This document shows, piece after piece, positions 9,100 to 17,665 of a stretch of DNA of 40,576 nucleotides; position 1 is the first letter of the stretch, and every line of letters starts with the position of its first letter. Both the position numbers and the translations under genes were made by a program. Under the pieces are notes generated by a model that searched no databases, was not told where the DNA came from, and saw only the letters and a list, made by a program, of their open reading frames with translations. The stretch covers positions 1-40,576 of the forward strand of contig JASJCL010000048.1 in NCBI GenBank assembly GCA_030066015.1, read 5' to 3'. Source of the stretch: Desulfosarcinaceae bacterium (GTDB lineage Bacteria > Desulfobacterota > Desulfobacteria > Desulfobacterales > Desulfosarcinaceae).

Positions 9100-9906
9100 C
9101 TAAGGCTGCGGCGGCGGCTGTCCATCCCACTCCACCTGGGGTGCCGACGAGGGCTCCTCCCCCATGGGCAGCGCGGCGGGACGACCGGTCTGGATCTCCA
9201 GTTGTAGACGCAGCTTCTCGATCTCGGTCTGGGTCTCGATCGATTTTTTGGCGAGAAGGTAACGCAGATAGATAATCCAGAGGACAATGCCCACGAGGGC
9301 CAGCGCGGCGGCGATGAAAACCCACTTGAAGCGGATGATGGTGTCGATGCCGGTCTTGCCCAAATAGGTCAAAGCGTTGGGAACGATCCAATAGAGCAGG
9401 ACGCCGGCGAGAATGAAAAAGCCGATGAGAAAGATGTTCAGGCGGCTCACCTTGTCAAGCACCATCTCCAGACGGGTCTCGTAAGACTTGCGACTGCCGT
9501 TCTCCGCAGGGGGCGCCTCGCTCTTGGCGGGTATGAAGATGGCATAGTAGGCCTTGACGATGAAGCCGAAGAGGAGCATCAGGCCGATGGGCAGCCCCAC
9601 GGCGGCCACGAACCACGCCCGGAACGGAAAGGGAATGCGCTCGGTCTTGAGCCGCACCTGATAGTTTTCAAAGGGGCCGAAGGTTTTCTCGAAATAGTAC
9701 TTGTTAAACTCGCTCAGATGGCTGCCACTGGTCTCATGGATGACGGTACCGCTTTGGTCCAGTACCTGCAGCCAAGACTTGCGCCCCGATTTGATCACTG
9801 CCAGGGCGAAAATCTCCAGTTCGATGATGAGAAGCCCCACCAGGAGGATGATGAGGACGGTCTTGTGTTCACGGACGATGCCGGTGAAGCTGCGTTGCTC
9901 ACTCAT
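9100..9906 (-). CDS. four-helix membrane protein of unknown function with C-terminal coiled tail
   Basis: 268 residues with hydrophobic segments at about 16-38, 97-122, 155-178 and 193-215. A soluble loop between helices 1 and 2 (about 40-95) is probably periplasmic. A charged helix (about 216-240) is followed by a Pro-rich tail. No catalytic motif is visible. It is transcribed just upstream of the DHH-CBS gene (41 bp apart, same strand), so the two are likely co-expressed. A role as membrane partner of the phosphoesterase is only a guess from the neighbourhood. Confidence 0.75.
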   Translation of the reverse strand: MSEQRSFTGIVREHKTVLIILLVGLLIIELEIFALAVIKSGRKSWLQVLDQSGTVIHETSGSHLSEFNKYYFEKTFGPFENYQVRLKTERIPFPFRAWFVAAVGLPIGLMLLFGFIVKAYYAIFIPAKSEAPPAENGSRKSYETRLEMVLDKVSRLNIFLIGFFILAGVLLYWIVPNALTYLGKTGIDTIIRFKWVFIAAALALVGIVLWIIYLRYLLAKKSIETQTEIEKLRLQLEIQTGRPAALPMGEEPSSAPQVEWDGQPPPQP

Positions 9907-10105
9907 GATGATTCAACTAGATCCCCTGATTTCGGTTGAAGGGCATTTTTAGCATACCCGACCGGGGTCCTCAAGGCTTGGGCCGTTTGCGCCAGGCGCC
10001 GTCGGTCACTTCGGGGCCGTTGCAGGATAGGGCGACCCGACATATCGTCGCGCGGGGTCTCTCTGGGGATTGCAAAATTGAGCCGGATCGGTCATAAGAT
10101 TTCGT

Positions 10106-10124
10106 TTCATGGTCATACCATGAA
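10106..10124. promoter_or_regulatory. inverted repeat upstream of ACT-domain gene (possible operator)
   Basis: TTCATGGT-CAT-ACCATGAA has 8-bp perfect arms and a 3-base spacer. It lies 42 bp before the start of the ACT-domain gene, in the 260-bp region between divergent genes. Symmetry and position fit a repressor site or a short 5'-leader hairpin. No clear -35/-10 pair could be placed with confidence. Confidence 0.4.
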
Positions 10125-10166
10125 CGATTCGCACCACCCTATTTGAGCAATGCAACGGGAGTCTCC

Positions 10167-10718
10167 ATGAAAAAAGCCGTCATCTCCGTTCTCGGTACAG
10201 ACGGGCCGGGCATTATCGCCACTGTCACCGACGTTCTCTACAAACTGGATTGCAACATTGAGAATGTGAGCCAGACCATTCTCCAAACAGAGTTCTCCGG
10301 TATCTTTATCATCGGGATGGATCAGAGCCTGGGCGAGGCGGTTCTGGAAGGCCACCTACGCCATGCGCTCGCCGACCGCCACATGACGGTGCATGTCAAG
10401 CACCTGCCGCCCGCGCCGCCCATGGAGTGCCCCACCTGCGATCCCTTCGTCATCACCACGCGGGGGCCCGACCAAAAAGGCCTGGTGGCCCGCATTACAC
10501 GCATCATCGCCGACTTCGGTGTCAACGTCACCAACCTCCAGGCGGTGTTTAAAGGCGGCGACGACCCCGACGCCAATATCATGATCTACGAGGTGGACAT
10601 CCCTGTCACCACCGATACGGAGGCCCTGCGCAAGGCCCTCAGGGCCAAGGCGGCGGAACTGGAGCTCACCATCAGTATCCAGCACAAGAATGTGTTTGAA
10701 GCCATCAACCGCATCTAG
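10167..10718 (+). CDS. tandem ACT-domain protein (GcvR-like / UPF0237)
   Basis: 183 residues starting at the ATG at 10167, which follows ACGGGAG; an in-frame TTG at 10143 is rejected. Two ACT domains are visible: residues 1-80, opening with the GTDGPGI loop, and about 95-175, opening with RGPDQKGL. ACT domains bind amino acids or other small ligands. There is no attached enzyme domain, so this is probably a regulatory or sensing protein. The gene stands 46 bp before a UPF0210 gene; this pair is conserved across many bacteria and archaea and suggests a joint function, still undefined. Confidence 0.88.
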   Translation: MKKAVISVLGTDGPGIIATVTDVLYKLDCNIENVSQTILQTEFSGIFIIGMDQSLGEAVLEGHLRHALADRHMTVHVKHLPPAPPMECPTCDPFVITTRGPDQKGLVARITRIIADFGVNVTNLQAVFKGGDDPDANIMIYEVDIPVTTDTEALRKALRAKAAELELTISIQHKNVFEAINRI

Positions 10719-10764
10719 CGCAGACCCTACCCCCCATCCGTCAAACGGAGATTAGGAAGGCCCT

Positions 10765-12138
10765 ATGCTCACCGACCGAGAAATTCTCAGCGTCCTCGAG
10801 ATGCTCCAGAATGAACACCTTGACGTGCGCGCCGTCACGATGGGGATCAGCCTCTTCGACTGCGCCAGTGACGACCTGGAACGCTTCTCTGCCAATATTC
10901 AGCGCAAAATCACGCGCCTGGCCGGCCAGTTGGTCAACGTCTGTGACGAGGTGGGCGAGAAATATGGTATTCCGGTGGTCAACAAGCGCATTGCCGTCAG
11001 TCCCATGGCGGTGGTCGGGGCGCCGTTCAACGCGGAGGAGATGGTGGTTGCCGCCCAAGCGCTGGACGCGGCCGCGCGGGAGGTGAAGATCGATTTTCTG
11101 GGCGGCTTTTCAGCCCTGGTGGAAAAGGGGATGTCCAGGGGCGACCTGGCCCTGATGGACGCCATCCCCGAAGCGCTCACCCGCACCGAGCGGGTCTGCG
11201 CTTCGGTGAATGTGGCCTCCACACGCGCTGGCATCAATATGGACGCCGTCCTAAAGATGGGGGCCCAGATCAAACAGGCCGCGGCACTCACCGCCGACAG
11301 GGATGGTCTGGCCTGCGCCAAATTGTGCGTCTTCGCCAACATTCCCCAGGACGTTCCCTTTATGGCCGGCGCTTATCTGGGGGTCGGCGAAGCGGATGCG
11401 GTCATCAACGTGGGCGTTTCCGGTCCCGGTGTGGTCAAGAAAGCGATCGACCGGGCCGTTGCCCAAAATCCGCATTTGGACCTGGGGGAACTCTCGGAGA
11501 TCATCAAGCGCACCGCCTACAAGGTGACCCGGGTGGGAGAGCTTATCGGTCGCGAAGTGGCCCAACGCGTTGGCCAGCGTTTCGGGGTGGTCGACCTCTC
11601 CCTCGCCCCTACCCCCAATGTTGGCGACAGCGTCGGCGAGATCTTCCAGAGTATGGGTCTCCTCAGCATCGGCGTGCCAGGCACCACGGCCGCCCTGGCC
11701 ATGCTCAACGACGCCGTCAAGAAAGGCGGCGCCTTCGCCAGTTCGCATGTGGGCGGTTTGAGCGGGGCTTTCGTGCCGGTGAGCGAGGATCTCAACATCT
11801 CGGAAGCGGCGGAGAAGGGGTATCTCAGCATCGAAAAGCTCGAGGCCATCACCAGCGTGTGCTCGGTAGGCCTCGACATGGTGGCCATCCCCGGCGACAC
11901 CTCGGCGGAAACCCTGTCGGCCATCATCGCCGACGAAATGGCCATCGGCGTTATCAATAAAAAGACCACCGCTACGCGCATCATCCCGGTCCCGGGAAAG
12001 GGCGCCGGCGAGCACGCCTATTTCGGGGGACTGCTCGGAGAGAGCGTGATCATGCCAGTGAATACGGCGGCCGAGCCCAACCCCTTTATCCGCCGGGGCG
12101 GCCTGATCCCATCGCCCATCCACAGCTTGCGGAACTGA
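10765..12138 (+). CDS. UPF0210 / PFL-like family protein
   Basis: A 457-residue protein matching the UPF0210 (DUF711) family, which has a glycyl-radical-enzyme-like (PFL-like) barrel fold but no established reaction. Start at 10765 after AGGAAGG. Conserved-looking stretches include RAVTMGISLFDC near 22-33, VNKRIAVSPMAVVG near 72-85 and a Gly-rich C-terminal part (GKGAGEHAYFGGLLG). Almost always adjacent to an ACT-domain protein, as here. I cannot name a substrate. Confidence 0.9.
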   Translation: MLTDREILSVLEMLQNEHLDVRAVTMGISLFDCASDDLERFSANIQRKITRLAGQLVNVCDEVGEKYGIPVVNKRIAVSPMAVVGAPFNAEEMVVAAQALDAAAREVKIDFLGGFSALVEKGMSRGDLALMDAIPEALTRTERVCASVNVASTRAGINMDAVLKMGAQIKQAAALTADRDGLACAKLCVFANIPQDVPFMAGAYLGVGEADAVINVGVSGPGVVKKAIDRAVAQNPHLDLGELSEIIKRTAYKVTRVGELIGREVAQRVGQRFGVVDLSLAPTPNVGDSVGEIFQSMGLLSIGVPGTTAALAMLNDAVKKGGAFASSHVGGLSGAFVPVSEDLNISEAAEKGYLSIEKLEAITSVCSVGLDMVAIPGDTSAETLSAIIADEMAIGVINKKTTATRIIPVPGKGAGEHAYFGGLLGESVIMPVNTAAEPNPFIRRGGLIPSPIHSLRN

Positions 12139-12205
12139 GCGGCGTCGAACCCGTCATCCAATCGAAGGATCGACGAGTTCAGCCCGCCACCGGGTGCGCA
12201 GCGCT

Positions 12206-13120
12206 TCACCCCACCGGGCTGAGCCAGTGGGCGAATTCGGGCAGTTCGCCCGTTAAAAGTTCCTGCACCGCCCTTTTCAATCGTCGGGTTAGCGGGCCAG
12301 GCACCTCAAGCGGGCGGTCCTCGAAGCGTCGCACCGGCAGCACCTTGGCGACGGTGCTGGAGAGAATGATCTCCTCCGCCTCGAAGAGGCGCTCCCGCTC
12401 GATGGGCCCCACCTGAACGGGAATATCCAGATACGCCGCCAATTTGATCAGGGTGTCACGGGTGATGCTATCGAGGATGCCGTCCAGCGGCGGTGTGTGA
12501 AGAACCCCGCCCAGTGCCACAAAAACCGAATCGGTCGGGCCTTCGGCGACCCGCCCATGGATATCCAACAGCAAGGCCTCCTGGTAACCGCGGGCACCCA
12601 CATCGGCATTGGCCATCAACCCATTGAGGTAATTGGCCGCCGCCTTGGCACCGATGGGGACGGTGCGTGGATCGAGCTTGCGCCAGGTGGAGATTCCCAG
12701 GGTGGCCCCCTCCTCGATGGGATACGGCACGCCGCCCAGATCCTCGATCAGATCCACCACACAGACGGCCACATCCAGAGGGCTGTCCGGCGGCTGAATT
12801 GAAATGGCCACATCACCGTAGTAGCCCATCAGCTTGATAATGCCGTTGGAGACGGCGTTGGCGCGCACGGTGGTGCAGATGGCGCCCATCACATCCTCCG
12901 GGGTACAATCGAGGCGCATGTGGAGAAGCCGGGCGCTGTTGAAGAAGCGGGCCACGTGACGCTTGAGCCGAAAGACCACCCCGCTTTCCCCCGCCGGGTG
13001 TACACAGAGCACTTCGAAGATGGCACTCCCGCGCCCCATGCTGTGATTCATCAGGTGCACCTGGGCCCGCTCCCAGGGCACCATCTCGCCGTTGACCCAA
13101 ATCTTTCGGTCGGAATACAT
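12206..13120 (-). CDS. class IV PLP aminotransferase (branched-chain aminotransferase / ADC-lyase family)
   Basis: 304 residues of the IlvE/DAAT/PabC fold. The PLP lysine is Lys159 in IGAKAAANYLNG, followed by the ALLLD strand and the VAEGPTDSVF segment with Glu193. SSTVAKVLPV (about 254-263) corresponds to the phosphate-binding turn. Likely an amino-acid aminotransferase, most simply branched-chain (IlvE). D-amino-acid transaminase or aminodeoxychorismate lyase cannot be excluded from sequence alone. The start ATG at 13120 follows GGGGGACGT. A long hairpin stands about 30 bases upstream in the same transcript direction. Confidence 0.85.
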   Translation of the reverse strand: MYSDRKIWVNGEMVPWERAQVHLMNHSMGRGSAIFEVLCVHPAGESGVVFRLKRHVARFFNSARLLHMRLDCTPEDVMGAICTTVRANAVSNGIIKLMGYYGDVAISIQPPDSPLDVAVCVVDLIEDLGGVPYPIEEGATLGISTWRKLDPRTVPIGAKAAANYLNGLMANADVGARGYQEALLLDIHGRVAEGPTDSVFVALGGVLHTPPLDGILDSITRDTLIKLAAYLDIPVQVGPIERERLFEAEEIILSSTVAKVLPVRRFEDRPLEVPGPLTRRLKRAVQELLTGELPEFAHWLSPVG

Positions 13121-13150
13121 ACGTCCCCCAATGGCAATTAAGCGGTTGGC

Positions 13151-13197
13151 CGGTGAGCCCTTCTAGCGCGGTCGCCAATACGACCGCCGGCTCACCG
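13151..13197 (-). promoter_or_regulatory. long bulged hairpin between ABC ATPase gene and aminotransferase gene
   Basis: Outer arms CGGTGAGCC (13151-13159) and GGCTCACCG (13189-13197) enclose inner arms GCGGTCG (13168-13174) and CGACCGC (13181-13187), with loop CCAATA. That gives 16 pairs with an asymmetric bulge. There is no U-tract, so it is not a standard terminator. It lies in the 5' leader of the aminotransferase gene. It could be a processing site, stabiliser or leader structure. Confidence 0.45.
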
Positions 13198-13263
13198 TCA
13201 CGCAGGCTTACAGGGTCATAGCCCGTGTAAGTGCGGTGTTCTGGATATTCCGTCGGTGCGCCC

Positions 13264-14043
13264 CTACCCCAGAAGCGCTTCGTCATTCAAGGTGCCACCG
13301 AATCGCGCCACCACCTCCTGAACGGTGAGTTCCGCCTTCTCCTGACCGCTCACATCGAACTGAATGCGTCCCTCATGGAGCATGATCATGCGATTCCCAT
13401 AATGGATCGCCTGGCGCATATTGTGGGTCACCATGAGGGCCGTGAGATGGTTGTCGGTGATAATCTGCTCGGTGAGGGCCATCACGGTGCGGGCCGTCTT
13501 GGGATCCAGTGCGGCCGTATGTTCGTCCAGCAGCAGTACCTTTGGCAGATGCAGCGTAGCCATGAGGAGGGTCAGCGATTGGCGCTGTCCGCCAGAGAGG
13601 AGACTGACCGGTTGTTTCAGTCGGGACTCCAGACCCAGGCCCATCCGGGACAGCCGCTGCCGATAGGCGGCGCGTCGACTGGCGGTGACGCCCCAGGTCA
13701 GGCCACGCGGTTTGCCGCGCAGTTCGGCCATGGCGAGGTTCTCCTCGATGGTCATGCTGGCGGCGGTACCCATGAGGGGATCCTGGAAGATGCGCCCCAA
13801 GTAGGCGGCGCGGCGGCACTCACTGAAGCCGGTCACCCGCTCCCCATCGATGTGTACCTCCCCCTGATCGGTGGTGTAGGAACCCGCGATGAGGTTCAGC
13901 AGGGTGGATTTCCCCGCACCATTGCTGCCGATAACGGTGACGAAGTCTCCGCTCGCCAGATGAAGGTCCAGGTCGTCAATGGCCCGCTTCTCGTCCGCTG
14001 TGCCGGCGTTGAACGTTTTTCGCAGTCCCTCGATCTGCAACAT
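13264..14043 (-). CDS. ABC transporter ATP-binding protein (TrpX-type importer)
   Basis: 259 residues from the ATG at 14043, which is preceded by GAGGGTGG; an upstream in-frame ATG at 14088 would add 15 non-conserved residues. Walker A GSNGAGKS (39-46), signature LSGGQ (149-153), Walker B VLLLDEH (169-175) and the switch His in VTHNM (about 205-209) are intact. It is the energy subunit for the permease and binding protein encoded upstream on the same strand, the usual three-part set for TrpX/YtrX-type uptake systems. The DEH in Walker B (His after Glu) is typical of this subfamily. Confidence 0.9.
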   Translation of the reverse strand: MLQIEGLRKTFNAGTADEKRAIDDLDLHLASGDFVTVIGSNGAGKSTLLNLIAGSYTTDQGEVHIDGERVTGFSECRRAAYLGRIFQDPLMGTAASMTIEENLAMAELRGKPRGLTWGVTASRRAAYRQRLSRMGLGLESRLKQPVSLLSGGQRQSLTLLMATLHLPKVLLLDEHTAALDPKTARTVMALTEQIITDNHLTALMVTHNMRQAIHYGNRMIMLHEGRIQFDVSGQEKAELTVQEVVARFGGTLNDEALLG

Positions 14044-14096
14044 CGCTAGTCGTCCACCCTCATTGATCTGAACCCTGGCTGCCGTCATCCAGCGGG

Positions 14097-15002
14097 TTAA
14101 ACCCCCCTGAGATGCAACTTGCCCTCTTTCTCCTTACCCCGCAAGGCGGGGATACCCAGGGCCAGGATCACCATTACGCCCGTGGCCAGTTTGAGGTCGG
14201 TGGGGGCCAAACCGAGGCGCAGTCCCACCGCGATGATGAACTTGTAGATCACCGAGCCCGCCAGAGCGGCCAAGGTCATACGGGCGACGGTGCGGATGCC
14301 GAAGACCGCCTCGCCGATGATGATGGATGCCAATCCCGCCACGATCATTCCGATCCCCATCCCCACATCGGCGAACCCTTGGTCTTGGGCCACCAGGGCA
14401 CCGGAGAGGGCCACACAGGCGTTGGAGAGGCCCAGTCCGAGGACGGTCATATGGTCGGTATTGACGCCCAGCGATCGAATCATCTGCTCGTTGTCCCCGG
14501 TGGCACGCATGGCCATCCCCAGTTGGGTGTGCATGAACAGATCAATGGCCGCTTTCATCCCCACCGCCACCACTAAAAAAAAGAGGATCAGGGGGACCAG
14601 ACGGGGCAGTTCGAGCTGTTCCAGTGGGGTCAGGAGTGTATCGACGGTGAGCAGTTGGATGTTGGAGCGTCCCATGATGCGCAGATTCACCGAGTATAGC
14701 ACCGTCATCATGAGAATCCCCGACAGGAGGCTGTTGATCTTCAGGCGCGTGTTGAGCAGACCCGTGCAGCAGCCGGCGATGAAGCCGGTTGCCACGGCGA
14801 CGAGAACGCTGATCCAGGGATGGATGCCGGCCGTAATCAGACGGGCGACCACGGCCGCCCCCAGGGGAAAGCTGCCATCCACCGTCAGGTCGGGAAAACT
14901 GAGGATGCGGAAGCTGATGACGACGCCCAAGGCCACCAGCCCGTAGGCCAATCCCTGTTCCAGCGAGACGGGTATCGTGCGCAGCAGACCTTCCAGCAAC
15001 AT
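14097..15002 (-). CDS. ABC transporter permease (TrpY/COG4120-like)
   Basis: 301 residues and strongly hydrophobic, with about eight predicted membrane segments and a branched-chain-amino-acid-permease-like layout. Examples are the N-terminal YGLVALGVVISFRILSF stretch and the central LSNACVALSGALVAQD region. It sits between the binding-protein and ATPase genes on the same strand, and the ATPase follows within about 50 bp. An intrinsic terminator hairpin stands 14 bases before its start codon, so full-length transcription from the binding-protein promoter is probably reduced. Confidence 0.88.
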   Translation of the reverse strand: MLLEGLLRTIPVSLEQGLAYGLVALGVVISFRILSFPDLTVDGSFPLGAAVVARLITAGIHPWISVLVAVATGFIAGCCTGLLNTRLKINSLLSGILMMTVLYSVNLRIMGRSNIQLLTVDTLLTPLEQLELPRLVPLILFFLVVAVGMKAAIDLFMHTQLGMAMRATGDNEQMIRSLGVNTDHMTVLGLGLSNACVALSGALVAQDQGFADVGMGIGMIVAGLASIIIGEAVFGIRTVARMTLAALAGSVIYKFIIAVGLRLGLAPTDLKLATGVMVILALGIPALRGKEKEGKLHLRGV

Positions 15003-15016
15003 ATAACCAAAGCCTT

Positions 15017-15045
15017 AAAAAAGGGAGTTCAACACTCCCTTTTTT
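15017..15045 (-). terminator. intercistronic intrinsic terminator between binding-protein and permease genes
   Basis: AAAAAAGGGAGT (15017-15028), loop of 5, ACTCCCTTTTTT (15034-15045): a 12-pair stem with A- and U-tracts on both sides, so it can work in either direction. In the minus-strand operon it lies after the binding-protein gene and ends about 14 bases before the permease ATG at 15002. It probably sets a high ratio of binding protein to membrane components, or acts as an attenuator. Confidence 0.85.
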
Positions 15046-15182
15046 ATTGTAATACAATTTTTAATGCGTCGGCAACACAGGGCTGCCGCCAATCCAGCAA
15101 CCGCTCGGCGGGCTGGTAATCCGATAGAGCTATCACGCCGCCGCCGCCCCATCTGGGCGTCACGCCGGCCGACCGCTTGCGG

Positions 15183-16178
15183 CTACTCCTTCAACACCTT
15201 GCCGTTTTCATCCCAGAGTTTATCGGCCGCCTTGTGCAATAAGGTGGCGGGCAGCGTCAGGCCCTGCTGTTTGGCGTGCTGCAGGTTGACCCACAGGCTG
15301 TAACCCTCGGCCGGACCGGCGGGCACTTCGCCGGGCTTTTCGCCCTTGAGAATTCGGGCCGCCTTTTTACCGGCAGTGTATCCGACCTGGTAGTAGTCCA
15401 GGGCGTAAGCGGCGATCGCCCCCCGGGGCACACTGTCACGGTCACCGGCAAAGAGCAGAATCTGGTTCTCGTTGCACACCTTGACCAGGGCCTCGAAACC
15501 GGAAACCACGGTATTGTCCGAGCTGATGTGAATCGCGTCCACCCGCCCCACCAGACTCTGAGCGGCTTGGAGAACCTCTGCGCTGGAGGAGACCGTGGCC
15601 TCAATAAATTTGGCGCCCATCTCTTCGATGGTTTTTTTCAAGATGTCGATATGGGTCCCCACATTGGCATCGCCCGGGTTGTAAATGGTCCCCCAGCGTT
15701 TGGCTGCGGGGGCCATCTCCATATACATCTTCTGCTGCAAGGCCACCGGCCAGCGATCGCTGACGCCGGTGATGTTGGTGCCCGTGGCGCCCTCCTGCGG
15801 AATGATGCCGGTGGCCACCGGATCGGTCACCGACGAGAAGACGATGGGGATTGTCTTGCTGATTTTGGCCTGCGCTTGCGCAACGGGCGTTGAGATGGAG
15901 TGGATCAGATCCACCCGATCATCTTCGAATTTGCGGGCGATGATCATGCAGTTGGGCTGCTCGCCCTGGGCGTTCTGCATGTCGTAGGTCACGTTCTGCC
16001 CCTCGATGAAGCCCTCCTCGGCCAGAGCAGCCTTGAAGCCCTTGGCATCATTGTCCAGTGCCGGATGGGCCACGATCTGAGCCTCTCCGATGCGGATCAT
16101 CTTCGCCTGCACGTTCATCGGCAGTAGCCCGACGGCCAGTGCCACCATTGCACATACCCACAGCTCCCGTTTCATCAT
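15183..16178 (-). CDS. TrpX-like ABC substrate-binding protein (COG2984)
   Basis: 331 residues from the ATG at 16178, which follows AAGAGGAAGG; the frame runs open upstream but that part is unlike a signal sequence. Residues 1-25 form a signal peptide ending VQA before KMIRIGEAQ. The mature part has the two-lobe periplasmic-binding fold of the ABC_sub_bind family (IPIVFSSVTDPVATG near the middle, then ITGVSDR). Family members are linked to tryptophan or other aromatic or modified amino acids; the ligand here is not determinable. A possible -35 (TTGACT, reverse of 16254-16259) lies upstream, but no good -10 accompanies it. Confidence 0.88.
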   Translation of the reverse strand: MMKRELWVCAMVALAVGLLPMNVQAKMIRIGEAQIVAHPALDNDAKGFKAALAEEGFIEGQNVTYDMQNAQGEQPNCMIIARKFEDDRVDLIHSISTPVAQAQAKISKTIPIVFSSVTDPVATGIIPQEGATGTNITGVSDRWPVALQQKMYMEMAPAAKRWGTIYNPGDANVGTHIDILKKTIEEMGAKFIEATVSSSAEVLQAAQSLVGRVDAIHISSDNTVVSGFEALVKVCNENQILLFAGDRDSVPRGAIAAYALDYYQVGYTAGKKAARILKGEKPGEVPAGPAEGYSLWVNLQHAKQQGLTLPATLLHKAADKLWDENGKVLKE

Positions 16179-16416
16179 GGCCCTTCCTCTTGCTAGTCGT
16201 TTCGGTGAACACCTCTTCGTAAAGTGATACAAATACGGCGATTTGGCCGGCGAAGTCAAGCCGACTTTGTCCCGTGGGCCAGAGGCGGGAGGTGATGGCG
16301 AAACCACCCTAATCGACGCGCGCCAAACGGGTCGATGGAGAGGACCGCCCGAGGATGCGGATGGCCCTCTCCAACCTTCAGTACCAATGGCGTTGTAGAC
16401 TCCTCAGCCGCGAAGC

Positions 16417-16944
16417 TCAATCACCGGCCGATGCCATCACGGTGATGATGGCCCGCATGAAGGCCGGCAGGTCGTCCGGGGTACGGCTGGTAATGAGATT
16501 GCCGTCCACCACCACCGCCTCGTCGACCCATTCGGCCCCAGCGTGGATCAGGTCGTCCTTGATGGCGAAAAAACTGGTCACCCGGCGTCCGGCCAGAATC
16601 TTGGCCGAGGCCAGCATCCAGCCGGCGTGGCAGATGGCGGCGACAGGCTTGCCGGCAGTATCGGTATCCCGTACAAGATCGACCATGGCCGCATGGCGAC
16701 GCATCAGGTCGGGGGCGTAGCCGCCGGGGATTACCAGGGCGTCGTAGTCGTTAACGGACACCGCTTCGGCGCCGGCGTCGGCCGTCACCTGCGTACCGGC
16801 CTTGCCGGTGAAGGCATCCGCCGTAGAGCCCACCACAGTGACGGTGGCGCCCGCCTCCTTCAGGCGATAGTAGGGGTACCAAAACTCCAGATCGTTGAAC
16901 ATATTTTCTGTGAGGAGGATCACCCGCTTTGTTTCAAGCTCCAT
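16417..16944 (-). CDS. DJ-1/PfpI family protein
   Basis: 175 residues from the ATG at 16944, six bases after AAGGAG; another ATG at 16950 is too close to that site. The nucleophile elbow is AAICHAGW with Cys105-His106, and VIPGGYAPD (about 71-79) is the conserved glycine loop. Members act as intracellular glyoxalases, chaperones, deglycases or proteases, so the reaction is open. The start overlaps the last 11 bases of the upstream methyltransferase gene, implying translational coupling. Confidence 0.88.
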   Translation of the reverse strand: MELETKRVILLTENMFNDLEFWYPYYRLKEAGATVTVVGSTADAFTGKAGTQVTADAGAEAVSVNDYDALVIPGGYAPDLMRRHAAMVDLVRDTDTAGKPVAAICHAGWMLASAKILAGRRVTSFFAIKDDLIHAGAEWVDEAVVVDGNLITSRTPDDLPAFMRAIITVMASAGD

Positions 16945-17602
16945 CTTCATCTCCTTTCTCCAGTGTGTGCTGGCCGCTGTCGGCGGCGCCGTTCTTGGCC
17001 GCCACAACCCAGATGTATAGATCTGCCAGCTGGCGCATGGCCTTGACATGGAAGCCGGCGCTGCGCAGCCCGTCGACAAATTGGGCCGCGTCGAAGCGAT
17101 CCTCTTGGGGATGGTCCATCAACCGTCCGAAGAGGGGGTGGGTGATGTAGCGGCCTAAAATCTCTTCGCAATAGAAATGCCCACCCGGCTTCAACACCCG
17201 GTGGATCTCCACCAGTGCCGACCGCCAGTCGACCACGTGGTGGATGACACCGAAATTGAAGACAACGTCGTATGTTGCGGCCGCTACGGGGATTTGGCGG
17301 ACATTCCCGGCCCAGAGCCGGACCCTTCCCGGCCGGAGTTGGTGGCGCCGCTGCGAAGCGGTGATACGCCGATAAACGCGGGCCACCATCGCCGGATCCA
17401 GATCAAAGGCGTCGACACGGGCGACGTGGAATTTTCGAAACAGATGGCCGATCGCCCGGCCGGGCCCGCAACCGACCTCCAGAGCGTGCGCTGCTGGCAG
17501 TGTCCCGCCCATGGCCAACAATTGTCGGGTTTCCAACCGATCGAGCAACAGGGTCCGCAATGGGCTGAGAATGAAAAGTCGTTCAAAAAAATTCAGTCGC
17601 AT
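16934..17602 (-). CDS. class I SAM-dependent methyltransferase
   Basis: 222 residues from the ATG at 17602; a GTG at 17617 would add five residues. Motif I is LEVGCGPGR (41-49). DAFDLDPAMV gives the acidic residue that binds the SAM ribose. VVFNFGVIHHVVDW and VLKPGGHFYCEEIL are motifs seen in small-molecule (UbiE/COQ5-like) methyltransferases. The substrate is unknown. The C-terminus is charged and ends within the PfpI gene's start, so the two genes are likely one operon. Confidence 0.87.
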   Translation of the reverse strand: MRLNFFERLFILSPLRTLLLDRLETRQLLAMGGTLPAAHALEVGCGPGRAIGHLFRKFHVARVDAFDLDPAMVARVYRRITASQRRHQLRPGRVRLWAGNVRQIPVAAATYDVVFNFGVIHHVVDWRSALVEIHRVLKPGGHFYCEEILGRYITHPLFGRLMDHPQEDRFDAAQFVDGLRSAGFHVKAMRQLADLYIWVVAAKNGAADSGQHTLEKGDEDGA

Positions 17603-17665
17603 CGGTTTCGATTCCACGCCGTTGGGGTGAGCGACGGGGGCGCAGCCGTCATCGCAAACGTCGGG

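Noticed and set aside
13130-13286. Minus-strand open frame between ABC ATPase and aminotransferase genes
   Set aside because: It starts inside the ATPase 3' end, reads through the long hairpin and continues into the aminotransferase in the wrong frame. No start signal.
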